Part shown: piece after piece, positions 29,724-37,934 of the stretch
How positions within the stretch are numbered: the first letter of the stretch is position 1
Layout of the letters: each line of letters starts with the position of its first letter
NCBI GenBank assembly: GCA_018242585.1
Contig: JAFEBQ010000015.1
Coordinates: forward strand, 129,889 to 186,007
Direction: 5' to 3'
Origin: Planctomycetota bacterium
GTDB lineage: Bacteria > Planctomycetota > Planctomycetia > Pirellulales > PNKZ01
Length of the DNA: 56,119 nucleotides
Translations under genes and position numbers: made by a program
The notes under the pieces: model-generated
Told to the model about the DNA's origin: nothing
The model's input: only the letters and a program-made list of their open reading frames with translations
Databases searched by the model: none

Positions 29724-30035
29724 CTAAACGCATAGTGGCCGTTTATGCGCCGGATTCGAAACATATTCCGAGTGATAACCCTTTGGACCCACAGTAATCT
29801 TTCCGAGTTTCAGATTAAGCGCGACCACATAGCGTTCGCCCACTGTCTCGGTAGTCGAGACGAACTCATGCCAGCCGTAGTCATCGTGGTACGTGCAGTC
29901 GCACCGCTTGAAGCGACAGTCCTTGGCCAGTTCGTAATACTGCCGCGTGCCACGAGAAGCGGTGACTCCTACCTCGCGAAATTCAGGTTCGCTTCGCAAT
30001 AGGCTGATCGCTTCGTCGATGCTTACGGTGTTCAT
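29724..30035 (-). CDS. Small hypothetical protein, 103 residues
   Basis: Not recognised. A soluble protein starting MNTVSIDEAISLLRSEPEFR, a helix, with a likely beta-rich remainder containing DCRFKRCDCTYHDDYGWHEF with three cysteines and paired aromatics, then GERYVVALNLKLGKITVGPK. It sits 48 bp after the small antitoxin-like gene and 133 bp before pyrG, on the same strand as both, so it is likely transcribed with them. Lower GC and more varied codons than kdsB or pyrG suggest that this pair was inserted between two housekeeping genes. It could be a small toxin, but nothing in the sequence proves it. Confidence 0.6.
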   Translation of the reverse strand: MNTVSIDEAISLLRSEPEFREVGVTASRGTRQYYELAKDCRFKRCDCTYHDDYGWHEFVSTTETVGERYVVALNLKLGKITVGPKGYHSEYVSNPAHKRPLCV

Positions 30036-30083
30036 GGCCGTCAGTGTCCTTTTGATCGAGCCAATCCTGCCTGTGGAAGTGCT

Positions 30084-30320
30084 TCACCACTCGTTGTCGA
30101 TGCGTTCGCAGCCTTCCTCAATCGCCTTTGTCATCTCTGCCGCATCTTCATCGCTTATCACGTCAAAAAAATCGAGCAACTCGCTGCCAGGCGTTCTTCT
30201 TAACGATCCGGCACTCGTTTTACCAAGAGACTTGGCATAATCGGCTACGCGTTGCTGTTGAGGCGACGTCAATTGGGAGAGGCTGGCAAGGATTTGCTCT
30301 TGAATGGTTGGATCAATCAT
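30084..30320 (-). CDS. Small antitoxin-like protein, 78 residues
   Basis: A mostly helical protein starting MIDPTIQEQILASLSQLTSP and continuing QQQRVADYAKSL, with a C-terminal FFDVISDEDAAEMTKAIEEG then CERIDNEW. The ending (acidic helix, EEGCExxDxxEW pattern) and the first half (DUF2281-like 'L..L...QQ.V.D.A..L') resemble antitoxins found before PIN-domain toxins in cyanobacteria and planctomycetes. I recall this resemblance from family knowledge and could not test it. AAGGAG lies 7 bases before the ATG at 30320, which decides this start over the Met codons at 30326 and 30338. No PIN-domain partner is present; the next gene encodes the unknown 103-residue protein. Confidence 0.68.
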   Translation of the reverse strand: MIDPTIQEQILASLSQLTSPQQQRVADYAKSLGKTSAGSLRRTPGSELLDFFDVISDEDAAEMTKAIEEGCERIDNEW

Positions 30321-30353
30321 TGGCATGCTCCTTTGCAACTGGATTCTCCAAAT

Positions 30354-31106
30354 CTACTTGCGTTTGTAACGCTCGACAAATGCCCGGTAGTCTTCGGGCG
30401 TGTCGATCCCGATCGTGGGTTCGTCGACGCGGCCGACCAGGATGTCGAAACCAGCGTGCAGCACGCGTAACTGTTCGAGCTTTTCGATCTGCTCGACCGG
30501 CGCTGGCGGCAGCCTAGCCAGTTCCAAGAGAAACTCGCGGCGATAGGCGTACAGCCCCAGGTGTTGAAAAAAGTGGGGCGGCTCGGCCGCTAGCAATCGA
30601 TCGTCCCATTCGCGGGCCCAGGGGATCGGCGCGCGGCTGAAGTACAACGCCCGGCCCCGCGAGTCGCACACGACCTTCACGCAGGCCGGATCGTTCAGCT
30701 TGGCCCGGTCGCGAATCGGCGTGGCCAGCGTGGCCATCGGCACGTCGGGATGTTCTTCCAGCAGGCCAATCGCCAGATCGATCGTCGCGCCGTCCAACTC
30801 TGGCTCGTCTCCCTGGACGTTGCAGAAAATGTCGACGTCGGTCATCCGCCGCGCCAACTCCGCCACCCGATCGGTCCCGCTGGCGGCGTTTGGGTCGGTC
30901 ATCTCGGCCAACCCGCCGAACGAGCGGACCTCGCGCGCGATCTCCTCGTGATCGGTGGCCACGCAGATGGCGCGCGGCTTGCGCGCCTGCTGAGCCGCTT
31001 CGTAGGTGTGCTGGATCAGCGTCTTGCCGGTCTCGCGCAGCATGAGCTTGCGCGGCAGCCGCGTGCTGGCCAGGCGCGCCGGGATGATAATCGTGCTAAC
31101 GGACAT
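30354..31106 (-). CDS. kdsB: 3-deoxy-manno-octulosonate cytidylyltransferase
   Basis: Activates Kdo with CTP to CMP-Kdo for the inner core of lipopolysaccharide; cytoplasmic. The 250-residue protein has the nucleotidyltransferase start TIIIPARLASTRLPRKLM, the motif CVATDHEEIAREVRSFGG, and the family segments TDPNAASGTDRVAE, IFCNVQGDEPEL and YFSRAPIPWAR. Toward the end come FFQHLGLYAYRREFL, EKLEQLRVLHAGFDI and IGIDTPEDYRAF. Length is normal (E. coli 248). It comes first in the reverse-strand block that ends with pyrG, whose product CTP is its substrate. It shows that this planctomycete makes a Kdo-type outer membrane lipid. Confidence 0.95.
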   Translation of the reverse strand: MSVSTIIIPARLASTRLPRKLMLRETGKTLIQHTYEAAQQARKPRAICVATDHEEIAREVRSFGGLAEMTDPNAASGTDRVAELARRMTDVDIFCNVQGDEPELDGATIDLAIGLLEEHPDVPMATLATPIRDRAKLNDPACVKVVCDSRGRALYFSRAPIPWAREWDDRLLAAEPPHFFQHLGLYAYRREFLLELARLPPAPVEQIEKLEQLRVLHAGFDILVGRVDEPTIGIDTPEDYRAFVERYKRK

Positions 31107-31184
31107 GCGTGCTCACTTCGTGCTCGGGTGAGATTTCCCCGCGCCGAGTGTAGCGAAAACCGGCGGCGGTCGAATAGAGCCGCT

Positions 31185-31250
31185 TAGGCCGCAATCGAGC
31201 CCTCTTGTCGCGGACGCGACCCGGACAACAAGTTGTCCGGGCTACCCAGC
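31185..31250. repeat. Direct repeat C2, right of the kdsB-pyrG block
   Basis: Same element and orientation as C1 at 27865-27931. Its hairpin is CCCGGACAA-CAAG-TTGTCCGGG (9-bp stem). It lies 78 bp upstream of the kdsB start, within the 345-bp gap 31107-31451, in which only C2 and B1 were recognised. Confidence 0.8.
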
Positions 31251-31255
31251 ATTTC

Positions 31256-31329
31256 CGTCATTCCCGCGCAGGCGGGAATCTAGAGAGAAAATCGTCTCGC
31301 CTCGATTCCTGCCTGCGCGGGAATGACGG
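31256..31329. repeat. Long inverted repeat B1 (ATTCCC-N8-GGGAAT type)
   Basis: The left arm CGTCATTCCCGCGCAGGCGG followed by GAATC pairs with a right arm (31304-31328) with one mismatch. Each arm can also fold on itself (ATTCCCGC-gcag-GCGGGAAT). It is a second copy of the element at 54008-54080. Confidence 0.8.
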
Positions 31330-31451
31330 CTTGATTCGGAACGTCACAACGAATTGATAATCGCTTAACGATCTTGCCCAAGCGTGATTCCCCACGCCCT
31401 GCGCTACGCTTGGGACGTGCCACCCCTGCGACGAGACCTTTACGATACGCC

Positions 31452-33410
31452 TTAGCGCCCGATGGTTGAATCGAGCTTGCCGCCGCCGCAGGCACGGCAG
31501 GTGACCGCACCGTCGCCGCCGCAATTGTTGCAGGGAACGCGAATGGGCACCGACTCGACCCGGTCGCCCAGGTTGCGCACTTGGATCGATGGCACCGTTC
31601 CCTGGCCGCAGTTGTTGACCGGGCATTTGACCTTGCCAAAGCCATTGCAAGTGTTGCACCAGCGGTCTTCGAGGAAGTCTTTGCCGACGCGCTGGGCCAG
31701 GCCCAAATTGTAGGTCCGCATGCGGATCAGAATCAGCACGGTCGAGGGGCTGACCTTCTGATCGACCTCGGGCCAGGGCAAGACCGCGGTCCCGGGCGCC
31801 TGGGCTTCGAAGTCGGGAATGTTGGCCTTCATAAACGCCATCGCCGTATCGATGGGCAGCCCGGCGGCATAGTTGCTGCTGAACCGCATGCCGGCACAGT
31901 GGATGCCGATCACCGCTCCTTGCGCGTTGCAAAGCGGGCCGCCGCTGTTGCCGGGATTGCTGGTGGCATCGTACAGCATCATGCCGTTGATCTTGGGATC
32001 CGGCGGCGAAACCAGCGCGCCGCGCGTTGCCTTGAGCGACGAGCCCAGCATGTCCGAGACCGGAAAGCCGAACAACATCACATCGGTGCCGCGACCGGGC
32101 AGCTTGGGCTCGATCGACAAAGGCGGCGCTTCGAGCGTGGGGCAATGCAGAATCGCCAGGTCGGCCTCGGTCGAAACGGCCTTGCGCGTGGCGACGTGGA
32201 ACTTGTTCCGATCGACGGGGTCTTGAATCTGGAAGGCAATCCCCTCGGCCGCCACGTGCCGATTGGTCAGGATGTAGTTCTTGGCCACGACAAAACCGGT
32301 GCCGCTGCCGGCGATCACGCCGGGCAGCTTCTGGTCATCCGGCCCCGGCTCGGGCGGGGCGCTGTTGGCCGTCTCTTCTTGAGCTTCGAGTTCTTCCGGC
32401 GACTTGATCGGCACCAGCATGTACTGCCAGCCGCGAGCCTTGTCAGCCCCCTTGACTTTGCCCGAGGCCAACAGATCGCTGTACACCGCGGTCAATTCGG
32501 CAATCGAAGACTTGGGCACGTTGCGCACCGAACCACGTCCGGCCTGGTCGATCAGCCGGCCGATGTTGTGGACCACCGCCTGATCGGTGGAAATCGACAA
32601 CGCTTTGCGCCAGTGCATGATCGCGCCGCGCGGCTCGCCGGTGCGAATCTCGGTGAGGGCCAGATTGTTCAGCAGGGCCACGTTACCCGGGTCGCGGCGC
32701 AGCGCAATCTCGAAATGCTCGCTCGACTTGCTGTAGTTGCGCAGGGCCAAGGCGTAGACCACGCCGATGATGAAGTCGGCCGAGATTCCGCCCGGGTCGA
32801 TGGCGCTGGCCTCCTTCAGTTTGGCGTGCGCCATCTGATCCTGATTCAGACGCAGCAACTCGGCGCTTTGTTGGATCAGCTTGGCCGCCTGCTTGCGCAG
32901 CTTTTGTGCGTCCTCAAAGGGAACCCACTTGGTGCCGAGCCGCACAAAATTCTTGGCGGCCAGGTCTTCCCAGTACGGTTGCCGCGCCGTGGCCGCAATC
33001 CGATCGTCGGACGAAATGCCTGGTTCGGCGAGGAAGATGCGGTAGAGTCCCGCCGCTTCCTTGGCCGTGTCGGTGGTCAGGGCTTCTTTCTCGAGCGCCG
33101 CGGCGGCGCCTTTAGTGGGCGCTTTGGCAACGGGGGCCGCATCGGCCACCGACGCGCCGCCCCCCGTCGCAGTGCGAATGAACTGCTGATCGGACGTCGA
33201 CAAGACGCCGAGCGGGATGTCCTTGAGGAACCCGCCCGCTTTCATCTTGAGCGTGACGGTGTTCGCGTCCTTCAGTCCGACGAACTCTGCCTCGGCCGAA
33301 AAGCCGCCGTTGGCTGCTTTCCACAGGCGGTACTCGGCTTGTAACGCTCCCGAGAAAAGACCTACGCACAATAGGGAAAACAGCGCGCGACGAACTCCCT
33401 GGATAAGCAT
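31452..33410 (-). CDS. Exported SHD1-TPR-trypsin-zinc finger fusion protease
   Basis: A 652-residue protein with an unusual domain order. Signal peptide about 1-25 (ALFSLLCVGLFSGALQA). SHD1-like module about 26-85 (YRLWKAANGGFSAEAEFVGL, then DIPLGVLSTSDQQFI). TPR-like helices about 150-290 (AKLKEASAIDPGG, SEHFEIALRRDPGNVALLNN). Trypsin-like Do/HtrA-type protease about 360-560 with complete triad His385 (ILTNRHVAAEG), Asp417 (STEADLAILH) and Ser489 (NPGNSGGPL). DnaJ-type zinc finger at the end (about 580-650), with CxxCxGxG repeats CNTCNGFGKVKC, CGQGTV, CNNCGGDGAVTCRACGGG. There is no PDZ domain. Likely a periplasmic quality-control or processing protease; the partner is unknown. The 388 bp before it is shared with glmS, which is divergent. 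Confidence 0.9.
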   Translation of the reverse strand: MLIQGVRRALFSLLCVGLFSGALQAEYRLWKAANGGFSAEAEFVGLKDANTVTLKMKAGGFLKDIPLGVLSTSDQQFIRTATGGGASVADAAPVAKAPTKGAAAALEKEALTTDTAKEAAGLYRIFLAEPGISSDDRIAATARQPYWEDLAAKNFVRLGTKWVPFEDAQKLRKQAAKLIQQSAELLRLNQDQMAHAKLKEASAIDPGGISADFIIGVVYALALRNYSKSSEHFEIALRRDPGNVALLNNLALTEIRTGEPRGAIMHWRKALSISTDQAVVHNIGRLIDQAGRGSVRNVPKSSIAELTAVYSDLLASGKVKGADKARGWQYMLVPIKSPEELEAQEETANSAPPEPGPDDQKLPGVIAGSGTGFVVAKNYILTNRHVAAEGIAFQIQDPVDRNKFHVATRKAVSTEADLAILHCPTLEAPPLSIEPKLPGRGTDVMLFGFPVSDMLGSSLKATRGALVSPPDPKINGMMLYDATSNPGNSGGPLCNAQGAVIGIHCAGMRFSSNYAAGLPIDTAMAFMKANIPDFEAQAPGTAVLPWPEVDQKVSPSTVLILIRMRTYNLGLAQRVGKDFLEDRWCNTCNGFGKVKCPVNNCGQGTVPSIQVRNLGDRVESVPIRVPCNNCGGDGAVTCRACGGGKLDSTIGR

Positions 33411-33798
33411 TGCCCTTAACCCCGATTGGTAGCAGTGATTGCAGCCATCGCCGTCCCCAAGGCCGCCCCCGGGATGACGATGTGCTTGATCCTACCAATG
33501 GCGGGTACCATGTCAATTTCTTTAACTAAGTGGCGAGCAAGCAATGACTTCGGAGTTGGGATGAAACCACTAGTCAAGCCGGGGGATAAGCCTTGTGCCG
33601 CACGAACGATGCGGCGGCGTGGCTCCTACAATTCTTACAACCGGAGCTGCCAGGCCGTGCGCCTCGCGGAGACGAGCGATACAGCCCCCCAATTGCCCGC
33701 TCTAGGTCGATTTTCAGGTGGCTGCTACACTCCCGCGCCCCCGATCGAGCTAGGTTTGAGTCAAACGCCAGGCGGTCCTCCCTTCAAGGTTCAAAAGT
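33411..33798. other. 388-bp divergent region between protease gene and glmS
   Basis: Short open frames here (e.g. 33426-33917) have no recognisable domain and run into glmS in another frame. No terminator or riboswitch/ribozyme consensus was recognised; I did not see the glmS ribozyme core. It presumably holds both promoters. Confidence 0.5.
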
Positions 33799-35679
33799 AT
33801 GTGTGGCATCGTCGGATACGTCGGTCTGAAGTCCTGCCAGGACTTCCTGCTGCAAGGGCTGCGTCGCCTGGAATATCGGGGTTACGACAGTTCGGGCGTT
33901 GTGACGGTTCGACATGACGGTTTGTTCGATCTGGCCAAAGCGGCGGGCCGAATCGACCGACTGGCTGCGCGCCTGAATGCGTTGCCGGTGGCGGGGTCGT
34001 TGGGCATCGGTCACACCCGCTGGGCCACGCACGGCCCGGCCACCGACGAGAACGCCCATCCGCACGTCGGCGGTAACGACCTGGTGGCCGTCTGCCATAA
34101 CGGTGTGATCGAGAACTATCGCCCGATCAAGGAATCGCTCGAGGCGGCTGGCTACCAGTTCCGCTCGGCCACCGATACCGAAGTCGTCGCGCACCTGATT
34201 GCCCACTGCCTGGAAAAGGAATTGACCGACGTCGAACGTCCGGTCGATCCGCATGCGGACGACACCGCCCCTTACGTGCGCGCCGTGACCGAGGCGCTGA
34301 CGCGGCTGCACGGCACCTATGGCCTGGCCGTGGTGTTTCGCGATCAGCCCGAGTTGCTGATTGCGGCCCGCTTGGGCAGCCCGCTGGTCGTCGGCGTCGG
34401 CGAGCACGAACATTTTATCGCCAGCGACCCGGCCGCGTTGGCCGGCTACACCGATCAGATCGTGTTCTTGGCCGATCACGAACTGGCCGTCATCACCCCG
34501 GACAACTTGCAGGTGCTCAATCGCGAGCAGGGGATCGTTAGCCCCGAGGTTCAGACCCTGCAGATGCAAGCCGTCGAGGTCGGACTCGAAGGCTACGACC
34601 ATTACATGCTCAAGGAGATCTACGAGCAGCCCGAGACGTTGCGGAACGCCATGCGTGGCCGCTTGAACGTGGACGACGCGACGGCCCACTTTGGCGGGCT
34701 GAATCTGTCGCCGCAGCAACTGCGCGGCATCAATCGGCTGGTGCTGACCGCCTGTGGCACGAGCTGGCACGCGGCTTTGGTGGGCGAGTACCTGATCGAA
34801 GAGCTGGCCCGGATTCCGGTCGAAGTCGAATACGCCAGCGAACTGCGGTATCGCAATCCGCCGCTCGACGACCACACCCTGTTTTTCGCCATCACGCAAA
34901 GTGGCGAGACGGCCGACACGCTGGCCGCGCTGCGCGAAATGAAGCGCAAGGGTCACCCCACGCTGGCGATCTCGAATGTGGTGGGCAGCACCATCGCCAA
35001 GGAAGCCGACGGAGGCATTTACCTGCACGCCGGTCCCGAGATTGGCGTGGCGTCGACCAAGGCGTTCACGTCGCAGTGCGCGGTGCTGGCGATGTTGGCT
35101 CTGTACTTCGGTCGCATGCGCCACCTGAGCCATGCGGCCGGCATGCGCATTATCGAACAACTGCAAGCCTTGCCCGTGCGAGTGGCCGAGGCGCTCGATT
35201 GCAACGACCAGGTCCGCCGCATTGCCGAGAAATATTGCGAGTGCCGGAACTTCCTCTACCTGGGACGCCAGTTCCTGTTCCCGACGGCGCTCGAAGGGGC
35301 GTTGAAGCTCAAGGAAATCAGCTATCTCCACGCCGAGGGTTACCCGGCGGCCGAGATGAAGCACGGGCCGATCGCATTGGTCGACGAACAGACGCCGAGC
35401 GTGTTCCTGACCCCGCACGGGGCGGTATTCGACAAGGTGATGTCGAACATGGAAGAGATCAAAGCCCGCGGCGGCCCAGTGATTGCCGTCACCTGCCAGG
35501 CCGGGACGCGGGCTGCCGATCTGGCGGATGACGTGATCGTAGTGCCGACGGTCGAGGATTTCCTGCAGCCGATCATCACGAGCGTGCCGCTGCAGTTGCT
35601 CGCCTATCACGTGGCCTTGCTGCGCGGCTGTGACGTTGACAGGCCGCGAAATCTGGCGAAGAGCGTGACCGTCGAGTAA
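33799..35679 (+). CDS. glmS: Glutamine-fructose-6-phosphate aminotransferase (isomerizing)
   Basis: First step of UDP-GlcNAc synthesis: fructose-6-phosphate plus glutamine gives glucosamine-6-phosphate. The 626-residue protein begins MCGIVGYVGLKSCQDFLLQG, with Cys2 the nucleophile after Met removal. The Ntn glutaminase domain (1-240) shows GIGHTRWATHGPATDENAHP. The two SIS domains (about 290-610) show LTACGTSWHAALVGEYLIEE, ITQSGETADTLAALREMKRK and STKAFTSQ. The C-terminus PRNLAKSVTVE is the invariant GlmS tail. It is slightly longer than E. coli GlmS (609) owing to loops in the glutaminase domain. An AAGG lies about 9 bases upstream of the ATG. Confidence 0.97.
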   Translation: MCGIVGYVGLKSCQDFLLQGLRRLEYRGYDSSGVVTVRHDGLFDLAKAAGRIDRLAARLNALPVAGSLGIGHTRWATHGPATDENAHPHVGGNDLVAVCHNGVIENYRPIKESLEAAGYQFRSATDTEVVAHLIAHCLEKELTDVERPVDPHADDTAPYVRAVTEALTRLHGTYGLAVVFRDQPELLIAARLGSPLVVGVGEHEHFIASDPAALAGYTDQIVFLADHELAVITPDNLQVLNREQGIVSPEVQTLQMQAVEVGLEGYDHYMLKEIYEQPETLRNAMRGRLNVDDATAHFGGLNLSPQQLRGINRLVLTACGTSWHAALVGEYLIEELARIPVEVEYASELRYRNPPLDDHTLFFAITQSGETADTLAALREMKRKGHPTLAISNVVGSTIAKEADGGIYLHAGPEIGVASTKAFTSQCAVLAMLALYFGRMRHLSHAAGMRIIEQLQALPVRVAEALDCNDQVRRIAEKYCECRNFLYLGRQFLFPTALEGALKLKEISYLHAEGYPAAEMKHGPIALVDEQTPSVFLTPHGAVFDKVMSNMEEIKARGGPVIAVTCQAGTRAADLADDVIVVPTVEDFLQPIITSVPLQLLAYHVALLRGCDVDRPRNLAKSVTVE

Positions 35680-35774
35680 CATCGAGGGTCCACATCTTCC
35701 GCTGCCATGCCGGCGACTCGGTCGCCGATCGACGGCGGCATAGCCGCCGGCTTGGATCAACGCATCGCTCTAAT

Positions 35775-37862
35775 ATGGCAGCCAGGCGAAAACGACCCAC
35801 GACCGCGCCGATTGATCCACGGCCCAAGCAGGCCACTCCCGCGCCGCCACCGGCCCGGCCTTCGTTCGCGGCCGGTTGGCAAGTATGTTGGCTGGCGATT
35901 CCGCTGGCTGCGGTGTTGATTGCCTATGGCGGGAGCTACGAAGCGCCGCTGATCTTCGACGACGAATACACGATCACGTCGAACCAGCAATTGCACCAGT
36001 ACAGCAACCCAATAGCCGCGGGCTTGGCCGCCTCGGTCGGCTTGCCACATTCGACGCTGACAAATCGACCAATCACGGCGATTACATTTGCATTCAATTG
36101 GATGTCGGGCGGCCCGAACATGCACGGCTACCACGTGCTGAACATCATCATCCATCTGCTGGCCGTGGCGGCGCTGTGGGATCTGACGCGGCTGACGCTG
36201 TTGGCCATGCGGATGAAAGCGGGTGAAATACCCAGTCCGCGATCGCGCGTATCGGCGGGGCGCTGGGCTACGCTGGTGGCATTGCTGTGGGGTGTTCACC
36301 CGCTGTTGACTGAGCCGGTGGTCTATTTGACGCAGCGTACGACGTTGCTGTCGGGCTTGTTCATGCTGTTGACGCTCGATTTGAGCTGCCGAGCCTGGCT
36401 GATGCCGCGGCGCAGAACGCTGAACAGCGTGGCGGCATGCGTGACCTGCCTGTGCGGTGTGCTGAGCAAAGAAATCGCGGTTTGCACACCGATCTTGGTG
36501 GTGCTTTACGATGCCGCTTTTCTGTCGCCATCGTGGAACGTGGCCTGGCGGCGACGCTGGAGTCTTTACGCGGGGTTGGCCGCTTCGTGGCTGGCGTTGC
36601 TGGCTTTCATATTGGCCGCTCCGTCGAACCCGACGGTCGGTTTCGCGGCCGCCGCCCAGAAGGGCTACACCGGCTGGGACTATTTGAAGACGCAGGCCTG
36701 GGCCATTGGCACTTACGTCCAGCTTTCGTTTTGGCCGACGCCGTTGCGGCTGGTCTATAGCTTGGAGCCGGTTCGCGAATTGTCGCGAGTGGTAACCCCG
36801 GGGCTGCTGATCATTGCAGCGCTGGTGGCGACCGGTATTGGCGTGGCGCTGCGGCGGTGGTGGGGTTGGCTGGGAGCTTGCTTCTTTTTGATCCTCGCGC
36901 CGACTTCCAGTTTCATGCCGATCGTTACCGAACTGGTGGCCGAGCGCGTGATGTACCTGCCGCTGGCAGTGATCGTGGTGTTCGTCGTGATGGCGGTGCG
37001 AGTTCTCAGTCTCCGTGCGGCCTCGATAACGCCGGCGCTGGCCCAGCCGGCGGGCTTTGTCGTGGCCGGCCTCGGAATCGCGCTGAGCGCGGCTCTGGTG
37101 ATGGCGACCCAGCGGCGCGTCGAGGATTATCAGACCGAAGTCTCGATCTGGACCGATACCGTGAACAAAGCGCCGGACAATCACACGGCGCACACCAACC
37201 TGGGACGCTCGCTATTCAGCATTGGCGACTTGAAAGGGGCCGAGCGCGAGTATTTGTTGGCGGCTCGTGATCGCGAAGCAGTCGACGCGCACGTCAATCT
37301 TTCAGCCTTGTACAACGAGCAAGGCAAATTCGACGAAGCCGTTAGTCACGGCAAATATGCCGTCGAACACAATACACGTGACCGGCCCGAGTATCACACG
37401 AATCTCTCCTTGCCGCTGGCGGCGCTGGGGAAATTTGACGAGGCCGAGCGAGAATGCAAACACGCCATCCAGACGGCACCCTGGTTCGGCCCCGGCTATA
37501 ACTGTCTGGGCATCACCTATGCGATGCAGGGCCGATTTAGCGAAGCCGAGCCGCTGTTTCGCAAGGCGATGGAACTGGACCCCACGAGCCCCAAGCCGTA
37601 TTTCAATCTGGCCACGTCCACCATCAACGCCGGCACCAAGGACGGAAAGGCGTCAACCGAAGCCTTGCAACAGGCCGAAGGGTATTTGCGCAAGTGCCTG
37701 CAAATCTTTCCTAAAGAGGCCGAGGCGCACAAGCGGCTGGCTGGCGTGCTATTGCAACAAGGCCGCCAGCAAGAGGCGCTAGCCGAGTATCGGATCGCCG
37801 CGCAGTTGAATCCCTATGACGGGACGATTGTCCAGGCGATTCAGGCATTGACCGGCAGTTGA
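35775..37862 (+). CDS. TMTC-like polytopic membrane protein with C-terminal TPR repeats
   Basis: A 695-residue protein. The N-terminal membrane half (about 35-430, about ten segments) carries GT-C-like features: LIFDDEYTITSNQ just after the first helix, LTNRPITAITFAFNW, HGYHVLNIIIHLLAVAALWD, and GVHPLLTEPVVYLTQRTTLL. The C-terminal half holds TPR repeats (about 455-690): NHTAHTNLGRSLFSIGDLKG, AHVNLSALYNEQGKFDEAV, NCLGITYAMQGRFSEAEPLF. This layout matches eukaryotic TMTC O-mannosyltransferases and their bacterial relatives; sugar-transfer activity is inferred, with the Asp-Asp/Glu motif in the first loop as the likely catalytic acid. It follows glmS by 95 bp, which contain a small GC-rich hairpin (GGCGGC-ata-GCCGCC) without T-run. 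Confidence 0.84.
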   Translation: MAARRKRPTTAPIDPRPKQATPAPPPARPSFAAGWQVCWLAIPLAAVLIAYGGSYEAPLIFDDEYTITSNQQLHQYSNPIAAGLAASVGLPHSTLTNRPITAITFAFNWMSGGPNMHGYHVLNIIIHLLAVAALWDLTRLTLLAMRMKAGEIPSPRSRVSAGRWATLVALLWGVHPLLTEPVVYLTQRTTLLSGLFMLLTLDLSCRAWLMPRRRTLNSVAACVTCLCGVLSKEIAVCTPILVVLYDAAFLSPSWNVAWRRRWSLYAGLAASWLALLAFILAAPSNPTVGFAAAAQKGYTGWDYLKTQAWAIGTYVQLSFWPTPLRLVYSLEPVRELSRVVTPGLLIIAALVATGIGVALRRWWGWLGACFFLILAPTSSFMPIVTELVAERVMYLPLAVIVVFVVMAVRVLSLRAASITPALAQPAGFVVAGLGIALSAALVMATQRRVEDYQTEVSIWTDTVNKAPDNHTAHTNLGRSLFSIGDLKGAEREYLLAARDREAVDAHVNLSALYNEQGKFDEAVSHGKYAVEHNTRDRPEYHTNLSLPLAALGKFDEAERECKHAIQTAPWFGPGYNCLGITYAMQGRFSEAEPLFRKAMELDPTSPKPYFNLATSTINAGTKDGKASTEALQQAEGYLRKCLQIFPKEAEAHKRLAGVLLQQGRQQEALAEYRIAAQLNPYDGTIVQAIQALTGS

Positions 37863-37934
37863 ACATTTGCCGCTTGCCAAACGGTCGATTAGGTTGAACG
37901 CCGTTGATCGCGTTTTGCCCATCGGAGAATCGAC

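Noticed and set aside
33411..33798. glmS ribozyme in the leader of glmS
   Set aside because: The leader shows no recognisable ribozyme core, and the element is known mainly from Firmicutes.
33784..35760. 658-codon reverse-strand open frame across glmS
   Set aside because: glmS is complete with catalytic Cys, SIS motifs and invariant tail. The reverse frame has Arg/His/Gln-rich filler without any domain.
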